From the NCBI GenBank assembly GCA_050256135.1, contig JBFWIF010000109.1:1-6618 (forward strand): a DNA stretch of 6,618 nucleotides. The letters run 5' to 3'. The notes beneath the pieces were generated by a model. It was not told the DNA's origin, made no database searches, and saw nothing but the letters and a program-made list of their open reading frames with translations. A program made the translations under genes and the position numbers. Source of the DNA: RZYP01 sp050256135 (GTDB taxonomy: Bacteria; Bacillota; Negativicutes; Acidaminococcales; Acidaminococcaceae). The stretch's first letter is position 1; the number at the start of each line of letters is the position of its first letter. This document shows, piece by piece, positions 5,487-6,618 of the stretch.

Positions 5487-6618
5487 ATGGAACTGGGATT
5501 CGATATCAATAAGGTACAAACTCCGTATTATATAGTTGATGAAAAGCTCCTTATCAAAAACCTGGAATTGTTGCAGAGAGTTGAAAAAGAAGCTGGCTGC
5601 CATATTTTGCTTGCTCAAAAGGCTTTCTCCATGTTTTCGTTATATCCGCTAGTTGGCCGTTACATCAGCGGAACTGCGGGAAGCGGATTGTACGAAGCTA
5701 AACTTGGACATGAAGAAATGGGTAAAGAGAATCATGTCTTTTCCCCTGCTTATCACGAAGAAGAGTTTGACGAGATTTTACAGGTTTGTGATCACATTAT
5801 TTTCAACTCTTTCTCACAGTGGGAGAAGTTTAAGGATAAGGCTTTAAAATCGAAGAAAAAATTTGGTCTGCGCATTAATCCTGAGCATTCCACGCAGGAC
5901 CATGCTATTTATGATCCATGTTCCCCAGGCTCACGTCTAGGCATAACTTTGGCAAATTTCAAGCCAGAACAATTGGATGGTATCAGTGGCTTTCATTTTC
6001 ATACTTTGTGCGAACAAAATGCTGATGCGCTTATTGAGACATTGGCAGCCGTTGAAGAAAAATTCGGACAATATTTGCATAAAATGGAATGGGTTAATTT
6101 CGGCGGCGGGCACCATATTACCAGAGAAGATTATGATGTTGAGGCTTTGATAGCTGCAATCAAGAGTTTTAAGGAAAAGTATGACGTAAAAGTTTATCTC
6201 GAGCCTGGTGAAGCAGTAGCACTTAACACAGGCTTTTTGGTCAGTACGGTCATGGATATAGTTGATAATGGCATTAAAATTGCCATTTTGGATGCATCAG
6301 CCGCCTGCCATATGCCGGATGTTTTGGAAATGCCATACAGACCGGTAATTATAGGCGCTGGATTGGCGGAAGAAAAATCTTACACTTATCGTTTAGGTAG
6401 CGAAACTTGCTTGGCTGGTGATGTTATCGGCGATTATTCTTTTGAAAAACCTCTCAAAGTAGGGGATAAATTGGTTTTTTGCGACATGGCAATTTATTCA
6501 ATGGTGAAAAATAATACTTTTAATGGTATGAAACTGCCCGCAATTGCAATTGCCAAAACAAATGCCGAAGTAAAAGTTGTCAAAACTTTTGGTTATGAAG
6601 ATTTTAAAAACAGACTTT
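5487..6618 (+). CDS. nspC: Carboxynorspermidine/carboxyspermidine decarboxylase (NspC), cut at the right edge
   Basis: A fold-type III (alanine racemase-like) PLP decarboxylase expected to turn carboxyspermidine into spermidine, or carboxynorspermidine into norspermidine. No stop is reached: 377 complete codons plus one base are visible. Family proteins are about 380 residues and end in a YEDF-type tail like the one seen at 370-373, so only a few codons should be missing. Visible landmarks are TPYYIVDE (12-19), the PLP-lysine region LLAQKAF with Lys45, SGTAGSGLYEA (61-71), GSRLGI (148-153), GFHFHTLCE (168-176), FGGGHH (205-210), LEPGEA (238-243) and the active-site ETCLAGD (306-312) with Cys308. 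The ATG at 5487 starts two bases after the upstream stop with only a weak GGTGGA ahead, so translation is probably coupled. The pairing with the preceding dehydrogenase is the standard arrangement of this pathway. Diaminopimelate decarboxylase is excluded by the NspC-specific GFHFHTLCE and GGGHH blocks. Confidence 0.93.
   Translation, partial: MELGFDINKVQTPYYIVDEKLLIKNLELLQRVEKEAGCHILLAQKAFSMFSLYPLVGRYISGTAGSGLYEAKLGHEEMGKENHVFSPAYHEEEFDEILQVCDHIIFNSFSQWEKFKDKALKSKKKFGLRINPEHSTQDHAIYDPCSPGSRLGITLANFKPEQLDGISGFHFHTLCEQNADALIETLAAVEEKFGQYLHKMEWVNFGGGHHITREDYDVEALIAAIKSFKEKYDVKVYLEPGEAVALNTGFLVSTVMDIVDNGIKIAILDASAACHMPDVLEMPYRPVIIGAGLAEEKSYTYRLGSETCLAGDVIGDYSFEKPLKVGDKLVFCDMAIYSMVKNNTFNGMKLPAIAIAKTNAEVKVVKTFGYEDFKNRL

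Overview
The window holds one tightly packed polyamine-biosynthesis operon, all on the + strand, preceded by about 350 bases of non-coding leader. The genes run speD (S-adenosylmethionine decarboxylase proenzyme), speA (PLP-dependent arginine decarboxylase of the aspartate-aminotransferase fold), speE (spermidine synthase), speB (agmatinase), a carboxy(nor)spermidine dehydrogenase/synthase of the saccharopine dehydrogenase family, and nspC (carboxy(nor)spermidine decarboxylase). The last gene runs off the right edge with 377 codons visible, so it is probably missing only its last few codons. Junctions range from an 11-base overlap to gaps of 0-8 bases, with no terminator-like structure between genes, so a single transcript is the simplest reading.

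The host looks like a low-GC Gram-positive-type bacterium (Bacillota): the DNA is AT-rich, the Shine-Dalgarno sites are strong (AAGGAGG, AAAGGAGG, GGAGG), GTG and probably TTG starts are used, and the order speD-speA-speE-speB with a ~490-residue AAT-fold SpeA is of the clostridial kind. The added carboxyspermidine pair would fit a member of the Negativicutes or a related clostridial lineage, but the genus is a guess.

Pathway: SpeA makes agmatine from arginine and SpeB hydrolyses it to putrescine and urea. SpeD supplies decarboxylated S-adenosylmethionine, and SpeE uses it to aminopropylate putrescine to spermidine. The last two genes encode the other known bacterial route, in which aspartate semialdehyde is reductively condensed with a diamine and the product is decarboxylated. 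Two routes usually thought of as alternatives to the same triamine are therefore co-transcribed, which is the most unusual metabolic feature.

Positions 1-350 contain no convincing gene. They hold several short perfect hairpins, a possible long-range closing stem, and a clear Rho-independent terminator (288-337) that ends on the base before the speD Shine-Dalgarno sequence. There is no room for a promoter between terminator and gene, so the terminator must lie inside the operon leader. This makes the leader a good candidate for a transcription attenuator or riboswitch-like element. I could not match it to any riboswitch class I know.
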